Assembly: GCA_037384425.1 (NCBI GenBank)
Contig: JARROA010000012.1
Span: 32,281-96,280, forward strand
Source of the DNA: Thiodiazotropha sp037384425
Lineage (GTDB): Bacteria; Pseudomonadota; Gammaproteobacteria; Chromatiales; Chromatiaceae
Reading direction: 5' to 3'
Length of the DNA: 64,000 bases
This document shows positions 27,859-36,697 of the stretch, one piece after another. The notes below the pieces were generated by a model. It saw only the letters and a program-made list of their open reading frames with translations. It was not told where the DNA came from and did no database searches. The position numbers and the translations under genes were made by a program. The stretch's first letter is position 1. Each line of letters starts with the position of its first letter.

Positions 27859-28614
27859 TTGAGCCAAAAGTTGTTAAAGCTTGTCTCCCGGCTGGGCTGT
27901 TGCTGGCTGTGGCTGGTACCCCTGGTCGGGCAGGCGGATGAACCGCCGCTTCGTGTCGAGGTGACCGCGCCTTACATCGAAATGCACACCGGTCCCGGTG
28001 ATGCCTATCCCATTGACCAGGTGGTCGAGCGGGGCGAATGGGTCGAGATCATCAAACGGCGCACCGACTGGTTTCAGGTGCACGCCCATCGGGACCGTAC
28101 CGGCTGGGTGCATGTGGAACAGATGCGCATGACCCGCATCGCCGAGGGTGTGCCGCTGGACGTCAAGCAGTACACCCTGGAAGATTTCAAACAGCGCGAT
28201 TGGGAATTCGGTTTTCTCGGTGGCGACATGGACGGCGCGGCGGTGCTGAGTGTCTACGGCGGATACTCCTTCAACAAGAATCTCTCGGCGGAACTGAGCC
28301 TGTCCCAGTCACTGGGTACCTACTCCAGCGAGTACCTGGTCGATGTGAACCTGGTCTCCCACCCCTTTCCGGAGTGGCGTTACAGCCCGTTCTTCACCGT
28401 CGGCGGCGGCATGATCAATACCAAGCCGGATACCACGCTGGTGCAGACCGAAGACCGTACAGACAGCACCGCCCATGTGGGGGTGGGTCTGCATACCTAT
28501 ATCACCAGACGCTTCTTTCTGCGTGCCGAATTCAGGCACTACACGGTGTTTACCAGCCGTGAAGACAATGAGGACTTTGATCAGTGGAAAATCGGATTCG
28601 GATTCTTTTTCTAG
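27859..28614 (+). CDS. SH3-domain outer-membrane beta-barrel protein
   Basis: A TTG at 27859, 3 bp after the HzsA-like stop, gives 251 residues. A signal peptide (CCWLWLVPLVGQA) precedes a bacterial SH3 domain (about 30-85, YIEMHTGPGDAYPIDQVVERGEWVEI, WVHVEQ) and then an eight-strand-type barrel with alternating aromatic strands ending in FGFFF. It fits the outer-membrane beta-barrel group found in tandem pairs in myxobacteria and some gammaproteobacteria. The SH3 domain may bind peptidoglycan or a partner. Its 3' end overlaps the next barrel gene by 31 bp. Confidence 0.75.
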   Translation: MSQKLLKLVSRLGCCWLWLVPLVGQADEPPLRVEVTAPYIEMHTGPGDAYPIDQVVERGEWVEIIKRRTDWFQVHAHRDRTGWVHVEQMRMTRIAEGVPLDVKQYTLEDFKQRDWEFGFLGGDMDGAAVLSVYGGYSFNKNLSAELSLSQSLGTYSSEYLVDVNLVSHPFPEWRYSPFFTVGGGMINTKPDTTLVQTEDRTDSTAHVGVGLHTYITRRFFLRAEFRHYTVFTSREDNEDFDQWKIGFGFFF

Positions 28615-29234
28615 TCATCGCTCTCGTCCTGTCCGCTCCGCTGATGGCGGAGGACCTGATCGGCGACGGTCTGCGTTCGGAACCGGTGGTACAGCCGGAA
28701 ATCGCCCGTCGTGAGATCGTCGAGCCGGATATCGACGAGGAGGATTTCGAAGTTGGCGGCTACGTGGGCTTTCTGAGCATCGAGGATTTCGGCACCAGCC
28801 CTGTCTACGGGGTGAGGCTGGCCTATCATGTCACCGACGATATCTTTCTCGAGGCGGCGGCAGGCACCAGTACGGCGGACAAGACCAGCTACGAGCTACT
28901 CAGTGGCAATGTTCAGCTGCTGACCGACGACGAGCGCGACTTCACCTATTACAATCTTTCCGCCGGTTACAATCTGTTACCCGGAGAGGCGTTCTTTTTC
29001 AATCGTTACGCCCTCAACAGTCAGTTCTACCTGATTGCGGGCGTCGGCAGCACCCGTTTCGCCGGTAACGATGAATTCACCGTGAATGTGGGCGCAGGCT
29101 ACCGTCTGTTGATCACCGACTGGATGGCCGTGCATCTGGATGCCCGTGACCACATGTTTGAGTCCGACCTGTTGGGCGAAGCCAAGACTACACACAATAT
29201 CGAGGTTCATGGCGGTCTGACCGTCTTTTTCTGA
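28584..29234 (+). CDS. Outer-membrane beta-barrel protein, partner of the SH3 barrel
   Basis: A GTG at 28584 gives 216 residues with a signal peptide (ILFLVIALVLSAPLMA). The rest is a small beta-barrel (VGGYVGFLSIEDFGTSPVYGVRLAYHV, FFFNRYALNSQFYLIAGVGSTRF) ending in Phe-Phe, as outer-membrane barrels do. The 31-bp overlap with the previous barrel gene implies translational coupling and a joint complex. Tandem barrels of this type are the kind called GltA/B/H in the Myxococcus Glt machinery; similarity here is by architecture. Confidence 0.75.
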   Translation: MENRIRILFLVIALVLSAPLMAEDLIGDGLRSEPVVQPEIARREIVEPDIDEEDFEVGGYVGFLSIEDFGTSPVYGVRLAYHVTDDIFLEAAAGTSTADKTSYELLSGNVQLLTDDERDFTYYNLSAGYNLLPGEAFFFNRYALNSQFYLIAGVGSTRFAGNDEFTVNVGAGYRLLITDWMAVHLDARDHMFESDLLGEAKTTHNIEVHGGLTVFF

Positions 29235-29245
29235 GGGAGTATGTA

Positions 29246-29761
29246 ATGTTGAAACAGAAACACTCTGCTGTCTGGATAAAATGCATCGTGTTCGCCATGC
29301 TGTTTGGCGTCGTTATGAGTCCGCTTCTCGCGGCCGCCCCTTCCGGACCCGCACCCGATTTCACCCTGAAGAGTCGCACCGGCGAGAACATCAAGCTGAG
29401 CGAGCTGCGAGGCCAAGTGGTGATGATCAATTTCTGGGCCTCCTGGTGTGGTCCCTGCCGGCAGGAGATGCCGCTGCTCGACCAGCTCTATCAACGCTAT
29501 CAGCCCATGGGTTTCACCCTGCTCGGCGTCAATGTGGAGGAGGACAGCAAGGCGGCCGAGAAGGTATTGGGAGAGATCCCGGTCAGTTTCCCGGTGCTCT
29601 TCGACAACAGGAATCAGGTCAGCGAGACCTATCAGGTCAGCGCCATGCCGAGCACCGTCCTGATCGACCGTGACGGCAACGTGCGCTATCTGCACAAGGG
29701 TTATCTGCCGGGGTACGAAGAGGATTACCAGCAGCAGATCCGGGAACTCGTGCGGGAATAA
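29246..29761 (+). CDS. TlpA-like thioredoxin-fold protein
   Basis: A 171-residue exported thioredoxin-family protein: N-terminal signal or anchor helix (about 12-30), then the redox motif INFWASWCGPCRQEMP and the cis-Pro loop SAMPSTVLIDRDG. TlpA/ResA proteins keep periplasmic Cys pairs reduced, often for cytochrome c haem attachment. Its neighbours encode CXXCH proteins and the Cys-rich DUF4266 lipoprotein, either of which may be its client. It starts 11 bp after the second barrel gene. Confidence 0.9.
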   Translation: MLKQKHSAVWIKCIVFAMLFGVVMSPLLAAAPSGPAPDFTLKSRTGENIKLSELRGQVVMINFWASWCGPCRQEMPLLDQLYQRYQPMGFTLLGVNVEEDSKAAEKVLGEIPVSFPVLFDNRNQVSETYQVSAMPSTVLIDRDGNVRYLHKGYLPGYEEDYQQQIRELVRE

Positions 29762-29764
29762 GAG

Positions 29765-29995
29765 ATGACGCGTCGCCTCATTCATGCAGGGATGGTCAGC
29801 GTCATGCTGTGGACGCTGACGGCCTGCAGCGTGGAACCCTGGGTCAAGCCCTATGAGCGTGCCAACCTGGCTGATCCGATCATGAGTTTTTCACCCAACC
29901 CGGTGGCGAAGCGCTATATGGATCACATCTATGAGGTACGCGAGGGAGCACGTGGCGCCACCGGTGCCGGCGGAGGTGGCTGTGGCTGCAACTAA
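29765..29995 (+). CDS. DUF4266 lipoprotein with a Gly/Cys tail
   Basis: A 76-residue lipoprotein (lipobox TLTAC, Cys21). The short conserved body reads WVKPYERANLADPIMSF and KRYMDHIYEVREGARG; the C-terminus is GGGGCGCN. The two terminal Cys suggest a metal, thiol or haem-like attachment point, or a TlpA substrate. EGARGAT near the end loosely resembles the ApbE flavin-attachment consensus. The gene sits 3 bp after tlpA and overlaps the DUF3570 gene, a grouping (TlpA, DUF4266, DUF3570, ApbE) I recall from several phyla. Confidence 0.8.
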   Translation: MTRRLIHAGMVSVMLWTLTACSVEPWVKPYERANLADPIMSFSPNPVAKRYMDHIYEVREGARGATGAGGGGCGCN

Positions 29996-31118
29996 GTCTT
30001 TCATCGGACTGCTGCTGCTCGCTGTCAGCGTCAATCTGTCGGCTGCCGTGTTGCCGGAAGATCGCTCGGATGTCATGTTTCACCGTTATGACGGTGGCGG
30101 TGTTACCGTCGACGGTCCTTCGATCCTGGTGCGCAAATCGATCGGTCAGAGCGTCTCGGTGAGTGCCAACTACTACGTCGATTCCATCTCTTGTGCCTCG
30201 GTCGATGTGATTACCAGTGCTTCCGCCTACACCGAGGAACGGACCGAGACCAGCCTGTCGGCCGACTATCTCTACGACAAGACCCTAATGACGCTCTCCT
30301 TCACCAAGAGTGACGAGAGCGACTATCTGTCGGAGACCAGCAGCTTCGATATCAGTCACGACATGTTCGGCGATCTGACCACCGTCAGTCTCGGTTACTC
30401 GGTGGGCAATGACGACATCAAGAACAACACCGACGACAGCTTCAGCGCCAGGGCCAAAAAGCAGTATTTTCGTGTCGGGGTGACCCAGGTGCTGACCAAG
30501 AACAGCATTCTGGGAGTCAATCTGGAGACCATCACCGACGAAGGTTTTCTGCGCAGCCCATACCGATCCTATCGCTACTGGAACAGCGCAACCGGAACCG
30601 GCGGTTCGGCGCCGGAGATCTATCCCACTACCCGTACCAGTAACGCGCTGGCCTTCAGTCTGAAATACTTCCTGCCTTACCGGGCCGCGTTGAGTGGCGA
30701 GTATCGCTATTACGACGACACCTGGGGCGTCAAGGCCAGCAATGTGGAGATCGGCTATACCCACCCACTGGAGCGGGACTGGACGTTCAATATCCATTAC
30801 CGCTACTACAATCAGGATGCGGCGGACTTCTACAGTGACCTCTTCACGCGTGCCGACGAACAGAACTACATGGCACGGGACAAGGAGCTGAGCACCTTCA
30901 TGGACCACACCATCGGTGTCGGCGTCAGCTACGAGTTCAAGCCAGAGAAGTGGCAGTTTGTCGACCGGGGAAGCTTCAACCTCGAACTGGACTACATCAA
31001 GTTCGATTATGACGACTTTCGCGATCTGACCGTGGAGGGGACCTTTACCCCGGGCGATGAGCCCCTCTACAGCTTCTCGGCCAACGTCATCAAGGCCTAT
31101 CTTTCGATCTGGTACTGA
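29982..31118 (+). CDS. DUF3570 outer-membrane protein
   Basis: I place the start at a GTG at 29982 (29976 is also possible), which overlaps the end of the DUF4266 gene, has GGAGG just upstream and gives a clean signal peptide (KSFIGLLLLAVSVNLSAA). The product of about 378 residues is a beta-barrel with features of DUF3570 (YFLPYRAALSGEYRYYDDTWGVKASNVEIGY is the family core; only part is quoted as evidence: LSGEYRYYDDTWG) and ends SIWY. An early Cys (SISCAS, in DSISCASVDVI) is notable. It closes the six-gene operon. Function is unknown; a surface channel or docking barrel is likely. Confidence 0.78.
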   Translation: MAATKSFIGLLLLAVSVNLSAAVLPEDRSDVMFHRYDGGGVTVDGPSILVRKSIGQSVSVSANYYVDSISCASVDVITSASAYTEERTETSLSADYLYDKTLMTLSFTKSDESDYLSETSSFDISHDMFGDLTTVSLGYSVGNDDIKNNTDDSFSARAKKQYFRVGVTQVLTKNSILGVNLETITDEGFLRSPYRSYRYWNSATGTGGSAPEIYPTTRTSNALAFSLKYFLPYRAALSGEYRYYDDTWGVKASNVEIGYTHPLERDWTFNIHYRYYNQDAADFYSDLFTRADEQNYMARDKELSTFMDHTIGVGVSYEFKPEKWQFVDRGSFNLELDYIKFDYDDFRDLTVEGTFTPGDEPLYSFSANVIKAYLSIWY

Positions 31119-31355
31119 CGCCTTCCGCAACACGGGACCCGGTCATCGTCTCCTTTGTCTGACGAAGGAGGTCGGTCCGCTCCTGGTCTTACCGCTTCCG
31201 GGCCACAGTGGTTGCGCGGGCCGTAGGGGCGCGTGATTGCCTTCAAATCCTGTATCTTGGCGGCTTCTGTGTCATAATCGGCCGCTGATTTTCTTCGCGG
31301 GGCGACGACGCCCGCGCCCTTTTGACCACTTTTTACCCAATCAGAGGTTGCTGAT

Positions 31356-31688
31356 ATGAGTTTCTTTATTTCTGACGCATTGGCAGAGGCGCCTGCGGCA
31401 GCGGGACAGGCCGACGCCATCACCGGTCTGCTGCCCCTGGTGATCTTCGGTGTGGTGCTCTATTTCCTGATGATTCGCCCTCAGGTCAAGCGTCAAAAGG
31501 AGCACAAGAAGATGGTCGATGCCCTGGCCAAGGGTGACGAGGTCGTGACCTCGGGCGGCATGGCCGGCAAGATCACCGACATGGGCGAGAACTTCATTCT
31601 CATCGAGATCGCCGAAGGGACAACGGTGAAGATTCGCCGCCAGGCCGTCGATTCGGTACTGCCGAAAGGCTCTCTGAAGGAACTTTGA
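31356..31688 (+). CDS. yajC: Sec translocase accessory protein YajC
   Basis: A 110-residue protein with one membrane helix (LLPLVIFGVVLYFLMIRPQVKRQKEH, about 27-45 then the RPQ boundary) and the family sequence GDEVVTSGGMAGKI. It joins SecD and SecF in the Sec accessory complex. It is followed by secD after 164 bp. The 237-bp gap upstream has CATAAT near 31273 that could be a -10 box; with tgt far away, yajC needs its own promoter. Confidence 0.95.
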   Translation: MSFFISDALAEAPAAAGQADAITGLLPLVIFGVVLYFLMIRPQVKRQKEHKKMVDALAKGDEVVTSGGMAGKITDMGENFILIEIAEGTTVKIRRQAVDSVLPKGSLKEL

Positions 31689-31852
31689 GCCGGTCCGACC
31701 TCTAAACCCCTGCGCTGTGAGGTTGACGGCCACCTTGGAAGTCGGCCTGGCAGTTGCAGTTTCCGCAATAGGAAGTGACACCACTTCTCCACCGGATCAT
31801 GTCGATTGGTGACTGTCCGGCATTCATTTGAGATGGAACAGTAGATTAGGCT

Positions 31853-33706
31853 ATGAACCAATATCCGCTTTGGAAAAACCTGCTGGTAGCGGCGGTGGTC
31901 CTGCTGGGCGGGCTCTATGCGCTGCCCAATATTTTCGACCAGGACCCCTCCATGGAGATCTCCGCGCAGCGTGACATCGTCATCGACCAGGCTACACAGA
32001 ACCGGGTCGAGGAAGCCATGCAGGGCGCGGGGGTGACCGCCAAAGGCATCGAGCTCCGCAACGGAAAACTCCTGGTTCGGTTCTCCGATTCGGAAGCCCA
32101 GTTGAAGGCCATGGATCCCATCGCCGCCACGCTCGGAGACGACTACACCGAGGCGTTGACGCTGTCGCCGAACATTCCCGGCTGGTTGCGAAGCCTGGGC
32201 GCGGAACCCATGTACCTGGGCCTCGATCTGCGGGGAGGCATCCATGTGCTGATCGATGTGGACATGGAGAGCGCCATCGAGCAGGCGCTGGAGCGCTACA
32301 GCAGCGACATTCGCACCCTGTTGCGCGAGAACAAGGTGCGCTATGTGCGGATCGGGCGTGAAGACGATGCGGTGGTGGTCAAGTTCAACAATGCCGAAAA
32401 GCGGGATGAGGCCGCCGATATCATCTATAACGAGTTTCGCTCACTGATCCTGGAGAACGTCGATCAGGGTGATGAGTTCCTGGTTACGGCCAAACTCTCT
32501 CCCAGTGAGAGCCAGGAAGTGCGCAAATTCGCCCTGCAGCAGAACATCACCACCCTGCGTAACCGGGTCAACGCCCTGGGCGTGTCGGAACCGCTGATTC
32601 AGCAGCAGGGCAATCGACGTATCGTGGTCCAGCTGCCGGGGGCGCAGGATCCGGCCAAGCTCAAGGATATCCTCGGCGCCACCGCCACCCTGGAGTATCG
32701 TCTCGCCGATACCGAGCACAGTGTGGAGGATGCGGTCAACGGCCGGGTTCCCCCCGGCTCACGGCTCTACCACGAGAGCAACGGTATGCCGGTGCTGCTG
32801 AAGAAGCAGGTCATCGTTACCGGCGACCAGATCGTCGACGCCTCTTCCGGATTCGATCAGCAGAGCGGCCAGCCTGCGGTCTTCGTCAGTCTCGATGGCA
32901 TCGGTGCCAAGCGCATGCGCCGCATGACGACGGAAAATGTGGGCAAGCCGATGGCGGTGGTCTTCATCGAGAGCCGCACCGTGACCCGCATGGTCGACGG
33001 CGAACCGCAGAAGGTGAGAGTCAAAGAGGAGAAGGTGATTTCCATCGCCAACATCCGTGAGCCCTTCGGCAAGCGTTTCCAGACCACGGGTCTGGACAGC
33101 CCCGAAGAGGCCCACGACCTGGCTCTGTTGCTGCGCGCCGGCGCGCTCGCCGCTCCCATCGAAATCGTCGAGGAGCGTACCATCGGGCCCAGCCTGGGGC
33201 AGGACAACATCGACCAGGGATTTCTCTCGGTGATGATCGGCCTGGCCCTGGTCATGATCTTCATGGGAGTCTACTACCGGGTCTTCGGGTTGGTGGCCAA
33301 TCTGGCGCTGGGCATGAACCTGGTGCTGATCGTGGCCCTGCTCTCATTGCTGCAGGCCACCCTGACCCTGCCGGGTATCGCCGGTATTGTGCTTACCGTC
33401 GGTATGGCGGTGGACGCCAACGTGCTGATCTTCGAACGTATCCGCGAGGAGCTGAAGAATGGCAGCACGCCTCAGGCGAGCATACAGGCAGGCTATGAAA
33501 AGGCCTTCTCGACCATCATCGACGCCAACGTCACCACGCTGATCGCCGCGGTGGTGCTGTTCAGCTTCGGCACCGGCCCGATCAAGGGATTCGCCGTTAC
33601 CCTGGCGCTCGGTATCCTCACCTCCATGTTTACCGCCATTATCGGCACTCGCGCCGTGATCAACCTGATCTACGGACGTCGCCGGGTCAAGACCCTGTCG
33701 GTTTAA
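31853..33706 (+). CDS. secD: Protein translocase subunit SecD
   Basis: A 617-residue inner-membrane protein of normal length for the SecD of gammaproteobacteria. Signatures: N-terminal helix (WKNLLVAAVVLLGGLYALPNI), MYLGLDLRGGIHV, ALLLRAGALAAPI, and the RND-type helices with GMAVDANVLIFERIREE. With SecF it uses the proton gradient to pull exported proteins through SecYEG. It ends 14 bp before secF. Confidence 0.98.
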   Translation: MNQYPLWKNLLVAAVVLLGGLYALPNIFDQDPSMEISAQRDIVIDQATQNRVEEAMQGAGVTAKGIELRNGKLLVRFSDSEAQLKAMDPIAATLGDDYTEALTLSPNIPGWLRSLGAEPMYLGLDLRGGIHVLIDVDMESAIEQALERYSSDIRTLLRENKVRYVRIGREDDAVVVKFNNAEKRDEAADIIYNEFRSLILENVDQGDEFLVTAKLSPSESQEVRKFALQQNITTLRNRVNALGVSEPLIQQQGNRRIVVQLPGAQDPAKLKDILGATATLEYRLADTEHSVEDAVNGRVPPGSRLYHESNGMPVLLKKQVIVTGDQIVDASSGFDQQSGQPAVFVSLDGIGAKRMRRMTTENVGKPMAVVFIESRTVTRMVDGEPQKVRVKEEKVISIANIREPFGKRFQTTGLDSPEEAHDLALLLRAGALAAPIEIVEERTIGPSLGQDNIDQGFLSVMIGLALVMIFMGVYYRVFGLVANLALGMNLVLIVALLSLLQATLTLPGIAGIVLTVGMAVDANVLIFERIREELKNGSTPQASIQAGYEKAFSTIIDANVTTLIAAVVLFSFGTGPIKGFAVTLALGILTSMFTAIIGTRAVINLIYGRRRVKTLSV

Positions 33707-33720
33707 GGAAGTCAATAAAG

Positions 33721-34656
33721 ATGCAACTGTTCAAGAAAGAAACGCATGTCGACTTCATGGGCAAGCGTAAGCTGGCCATGATGCTCTCGGGTCTGTTGAT
33801 CATCATCGCGTTGGGCTCGATCCTCACCCGTGGCTTGAATCTGGGAATCGACTTCACCGGGGGCACGCTGGTCGAGATCGGTTTCCCTCAGGCGGTCGAA
33901 TTACCGGCGGTACGTGACAAGCTGTCTGAAGCGGGTTTCGGCGATGCGGTGGTTCAGCACTTCGGTACCTCGCGGGATGTGTTGATCCGTCTGGCTCCGC
34001 GCGAGGACCTGGCGAGTGCCGAGCTGAGTGATCGCGCCTTCAAGGCACTGCAGAGCCTGGAGAGCGGCGTGGACTTGCGACGGGTCGAGTTCGTCGGTCC
34101 CCAGGTTGGCGACGAGCTGACCGAGGACGGTGGTCTCGCCATGCTCTATGCGCTGATCGGTATTCTTATCTATGTGGGACTCCGTTTCGAATACCGCTTC
34201 TCGATCGGGGCCGTGATCGCCTTGATCCATGACGTCATCATCACCATCGGGCTCTTTTCCGTATTACAGGTGGAGTTCGATCTGCCGGTACTGGCCGCGG
34301 TCCTGGCGGTGATCGGTTATTCACTCAACGACACCATTGTGGTCTACGATCGTATCCGTGAGAACTTCCGCAAGATACGCAAGGGTGAGGCGGTCGAGAT
34401 CATCAACAGCTCACTGAACCAGACCCTTTCGCGTACACTTGTGACCTCGCTGACGACGCTGCTGGTGTTGATTGCGTTGTTTGTTTTCGGGGGTGAGATC
34501 ATCCACGGCTTCGCGCTGGCGTTGATCGTCGGCGTGGTGGTGGGTACCTACTCCTCGATCTATGTGGCTGGCAGCACCATCATCATGATGGGAGTGAGCA
34601 AGGCTGACCTGATGCCGGTTAAGAAAGAGGAAGGAGCCGTCGACGACATGCCATGA
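33721..34656 (+). CDS. secF: Protein translocase subunit SecF
   Basis: A 311-residue six-helix protein. Signatures: GLNLGIDFTGGTLVEI, VGPQVGDEL, AVIALIHDVIITIG and GYSLNDTIVVYDRIREN. It partners SecD. Co-transcription with secD is clear from the 14-bp spacing. Confidence 0.98.
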   Translation: MQLFKKETHVDFMGKRKLAMMLSGLLIIIALGSILTRGLNLGIDFTGGTLVEIGFPQAVELPAVRDKLSEAGFGDAVVQHFGTSRDVLIRLAPREDLASAELSDRAFKALQSLESGVDLRRVEFVGPQVGDELTEDGGLAMLYALIGILIYVGLRFEYRFSIGAVIALIHDVIITIGLFSVLQVEFDLPVLAAVLAVIGYSLNDTIVVYDRIRENFRKIRKGEAVEIINSSLNQTLSRTLVTSLTTLLVLIALFVFGGEIIHGFALALIVGVVVGTYSSIYVAGSTIIMMGVSKADLMPVKKEEGAVDDMP

Positions 34657-34712
34657 AGCCCTCTGTATGCGGCTCCGCGGGGCCGCAGCGGGGATAGGCG
34701 TGATGTCGTGAG

Positions 34713-34901
34713 TCAGTCGGTTTCCGATTCCTTTTGACCTTCGTTCTTCACGCTATTCGAGTTCGAGATCTCCTGCTGCGCACGGTCAGGCGAGATCTCC
34801 CAAATACCGCTGAGAACATCACGCATCACCCGCTCCAGGGCGATGTCGCTCAATACATGAGGTGGCTTGTTATTTTCATTCATAGGGCGTTTACCGCTCA
34901 T
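34713..34901 (-). CDS. Small hypothetical protein
   Basis: A possible 62-residue protein (or 56 from the ATG at 34883) between convergent secF and suhB. The centre, SDIALERVMRDVLSGIWEIS, looks like a helical segment and the ends are polar. No strong ribosome site precedes either start, and I do not recognise the family. The rest of the 34657-35007 gap has nothing I can name. It may not be expressed. Confidence 0.35.
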   Translation of the reverse strand: MSGKRPMNENNKPPHVLSDIALERVMRDVLSGIWEISPDRAQQEISNSNSVKNEGQKESETD

Positions 34902-35007
34902 AGATAACCCATTCGAGTTACCATCGATAACGGTTGTTACCGGCCTTTCTTGAGCCGGTTTTCGACCCTACCCGGGAATCTGTGAACCTTGTTCGCAGCG
35001 ATGGGAA

Positions 35008-35805
35008 TTAAGCGGTGAGTTTGTCGTCCAGGTGGGGACGGATGCGTCTCAGCATCGCATTGTGCACCTTGATGCTGCCTGCAATGACGTTGCCTGTTTC
35101 GAGGAAGCGTTCGCCGCCGCCGATGTCCGTCACCAATCCGCCGGCCTCCCTGACCAGCAGTGCCCCGGCAGCAAAATCCCATTCGCTTAGGCCGAGCTCC
35201 CAAAAGCCGTCGGTGCGCCCGCAGGCCACATAGGCGAAGTCGAGAGCGGCGGAACCGGGGCGGCGTATGCCGGCGGTGTCGCGGGTGAGGTCTTTCAACA
35301 TCCCCAGGTAGTTGTCCATGAATCGAAGATCGCGATAGGGGATGCCGGTTCCAAGCAGCGCGCCTTCCAGACCCTTACGGTTGCTGACACGGATCTTGCG
35401 ATCATTCAGCAAGGCACCTTCTCCGCGACTGGCGGTGAACATCTCTTCCTTGATCGGATCGTAGACCACGCCAAGGTCGAGTCGGCCCTTGACCTTGAGG
35501 GCGATGGAGACCGCGAACTGGGGCAGGCCGTGCAGGAAGTTGGTGGTACCGTCGAGCGGATCGATGATCCATTCGAAATCGTTACCGCTCTGTGCTCCGC
35601 TCTCCTCGGCGAGGATGGCGTGCTGGGGGTATTTGTCTCTGAGAATGCCGATGATGACAGCCTCCGCGTTACGATCGACTTCGGTGACGAAGTCGTTACG
35701 TCCCTTGTCGGCAACGGTCAGACGATCGATTCGGCCGAAGTTACGCGTGATCACGCGACCCGCTTCACGGGCGGCCCGTACTGCAATGTTTACCATCGGA
35801 TTCAT
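35008..35805 (-). CDS. suhB: Inositol-1-monophosphatase SuhB
   Basis: A 265-residue member of the lithium-sensitive phosphatase family. The metal sites are visible: LAEESG, WIIDPLDGTTNFLHG and EWDFAAGALLVREAGG. In gammaproteobacteria SuhB is also a part of rRNA antitermination complexes. It is divergent from trmJ, as is usual in this group. Confidence 0.96.
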   Translation of the reverse strand: MNPMVNIAVRAAREAGRVITRNFGRIDRLTVADKGRNDFVTEVDRNAEAVIIGILRDKYPQHAILAEESGAQSGNDFEWIIDPLDGTTNFLHGLPQFAVSIALKVKGRLDLGVVYDPIKEEMFTASRGEGALLNDRKIRVSNRKGLEGALLGTGIPYRDLRFMDNYLGMLKDLTRDTAGIRRPGSAALDFAYVACGRTDGFWELGLSEWDFAAGALLVREAGGLVTDIGGGERFLETGNVIAGSIKVHNAMLRRIRPHLDDKLTA

Positions 35806-35971
35806 GGGCCGCGAGGATACCGCATGTGACGATGGCGATAAACTTTTTTCACCCTGCCGTATCGAGATTTCCCGGTATCGGACGTGATTCCGGCAGTCGC
35901 TGTCGTTTGCTGGCGATCAATACCCCCTCTGTGCTCAACAAGCCGCTGCAATTGAGGTAGGCTTGCGCTCC

Positions 35972-36697
35972 ATGCTGAACAACATCCATATCGTTCTCGT
36001 CGAGACCAGCCATCCCGGCAACATCGGAGCCGCCGCCCGGGCGATGAAGAACATGCGGCTTGAGCGACTCGACCTGGTTGCGCCGCAACGCTATCCCAGC
36101 GAGGAGGCCACCTCGCGTGCCTCCGGAGCCGACGACCTGCTGGCCGGGGCGAAGGTCCATGAGAGCCTGGACCGGGCACTCGAGGGCTGTCGTCTGGTGG
36201 TAGGCACCAGCGCCCGATCGCGAACCGTCTCCTGGCCGGTGTTGGCGCCCCACGAAGCAGCGCAGAAGCTGGTTGAGGAGGCGGCGCAGAGCGAGGTGGC
36301 TCTGGTCTTCGGACGCGAGCAATCGGGGCTCAGCAACAGCGAACTGGAGCGTTGCAACTTTCTCGTGCACATACCGACCAATCCCGAATACAGCTCCCTC
36401 AACCTGGGGGCCGCGGTGCAGGTGTTGAGCTACGAGATCCATCTCGCCCACCTGGGCGGCCGGCGACAGACTCCGGTAGCCGAGCGGGACCTGGCGACGG
36501 CGGAGATGATGCAGGGTTTCCACGACCACCTGACCCAGGCGCTGGACGACGTGGGCTTTACCGATCCGGAGCAGTCGGACAAACTGTTGCGCCGCCTGCG
36601 GCGGCTGTTCCAGCGGGCTCGCCCCGACAAGGACGAGATCAACATCCTGCGCGGTATCCTCAGCGCCATGCAGGGGCGGAAATCGGCCCGTCGATAG
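35972..36697 (+). CDS. trmJ: tRNA (cytidine/uridine-2'-O-)-methyltransferase TrmJ
   Basis: A 241-residue SPOUT methyltransferase that methylates the ribose at tRNA position 32. Signatures: VLVETSHPGNIGAAARAMKNM, LVFGREQSGLSN and IPTNPEYSSLNLGAAVQVLSYE, which form the knotted SAM site. The ATG at 35972 is preferred over a TTG at 35963. Confidence 0.96.
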   Translation: MLNNIHIVLVETSHPGNIGAAARAMKNMRLERLDLVAPQRYPSEEATSRASGADDLLAGAKVHESLDRALEGCRLVVGTSARSRTVSWPVLAPHEAAQKLVEEAAQSEVALVFGREQSGLSNSELERCNFLVHIPTNPEYSSLNLGAAVQVLSYEIHLAHLGGRRQTPVAERDLATAEMMQGFHDHLTQALDDVGFTDPEQSDKLLRRLRRLFQRARPDKDEINILRGILSAMQGRKSARR

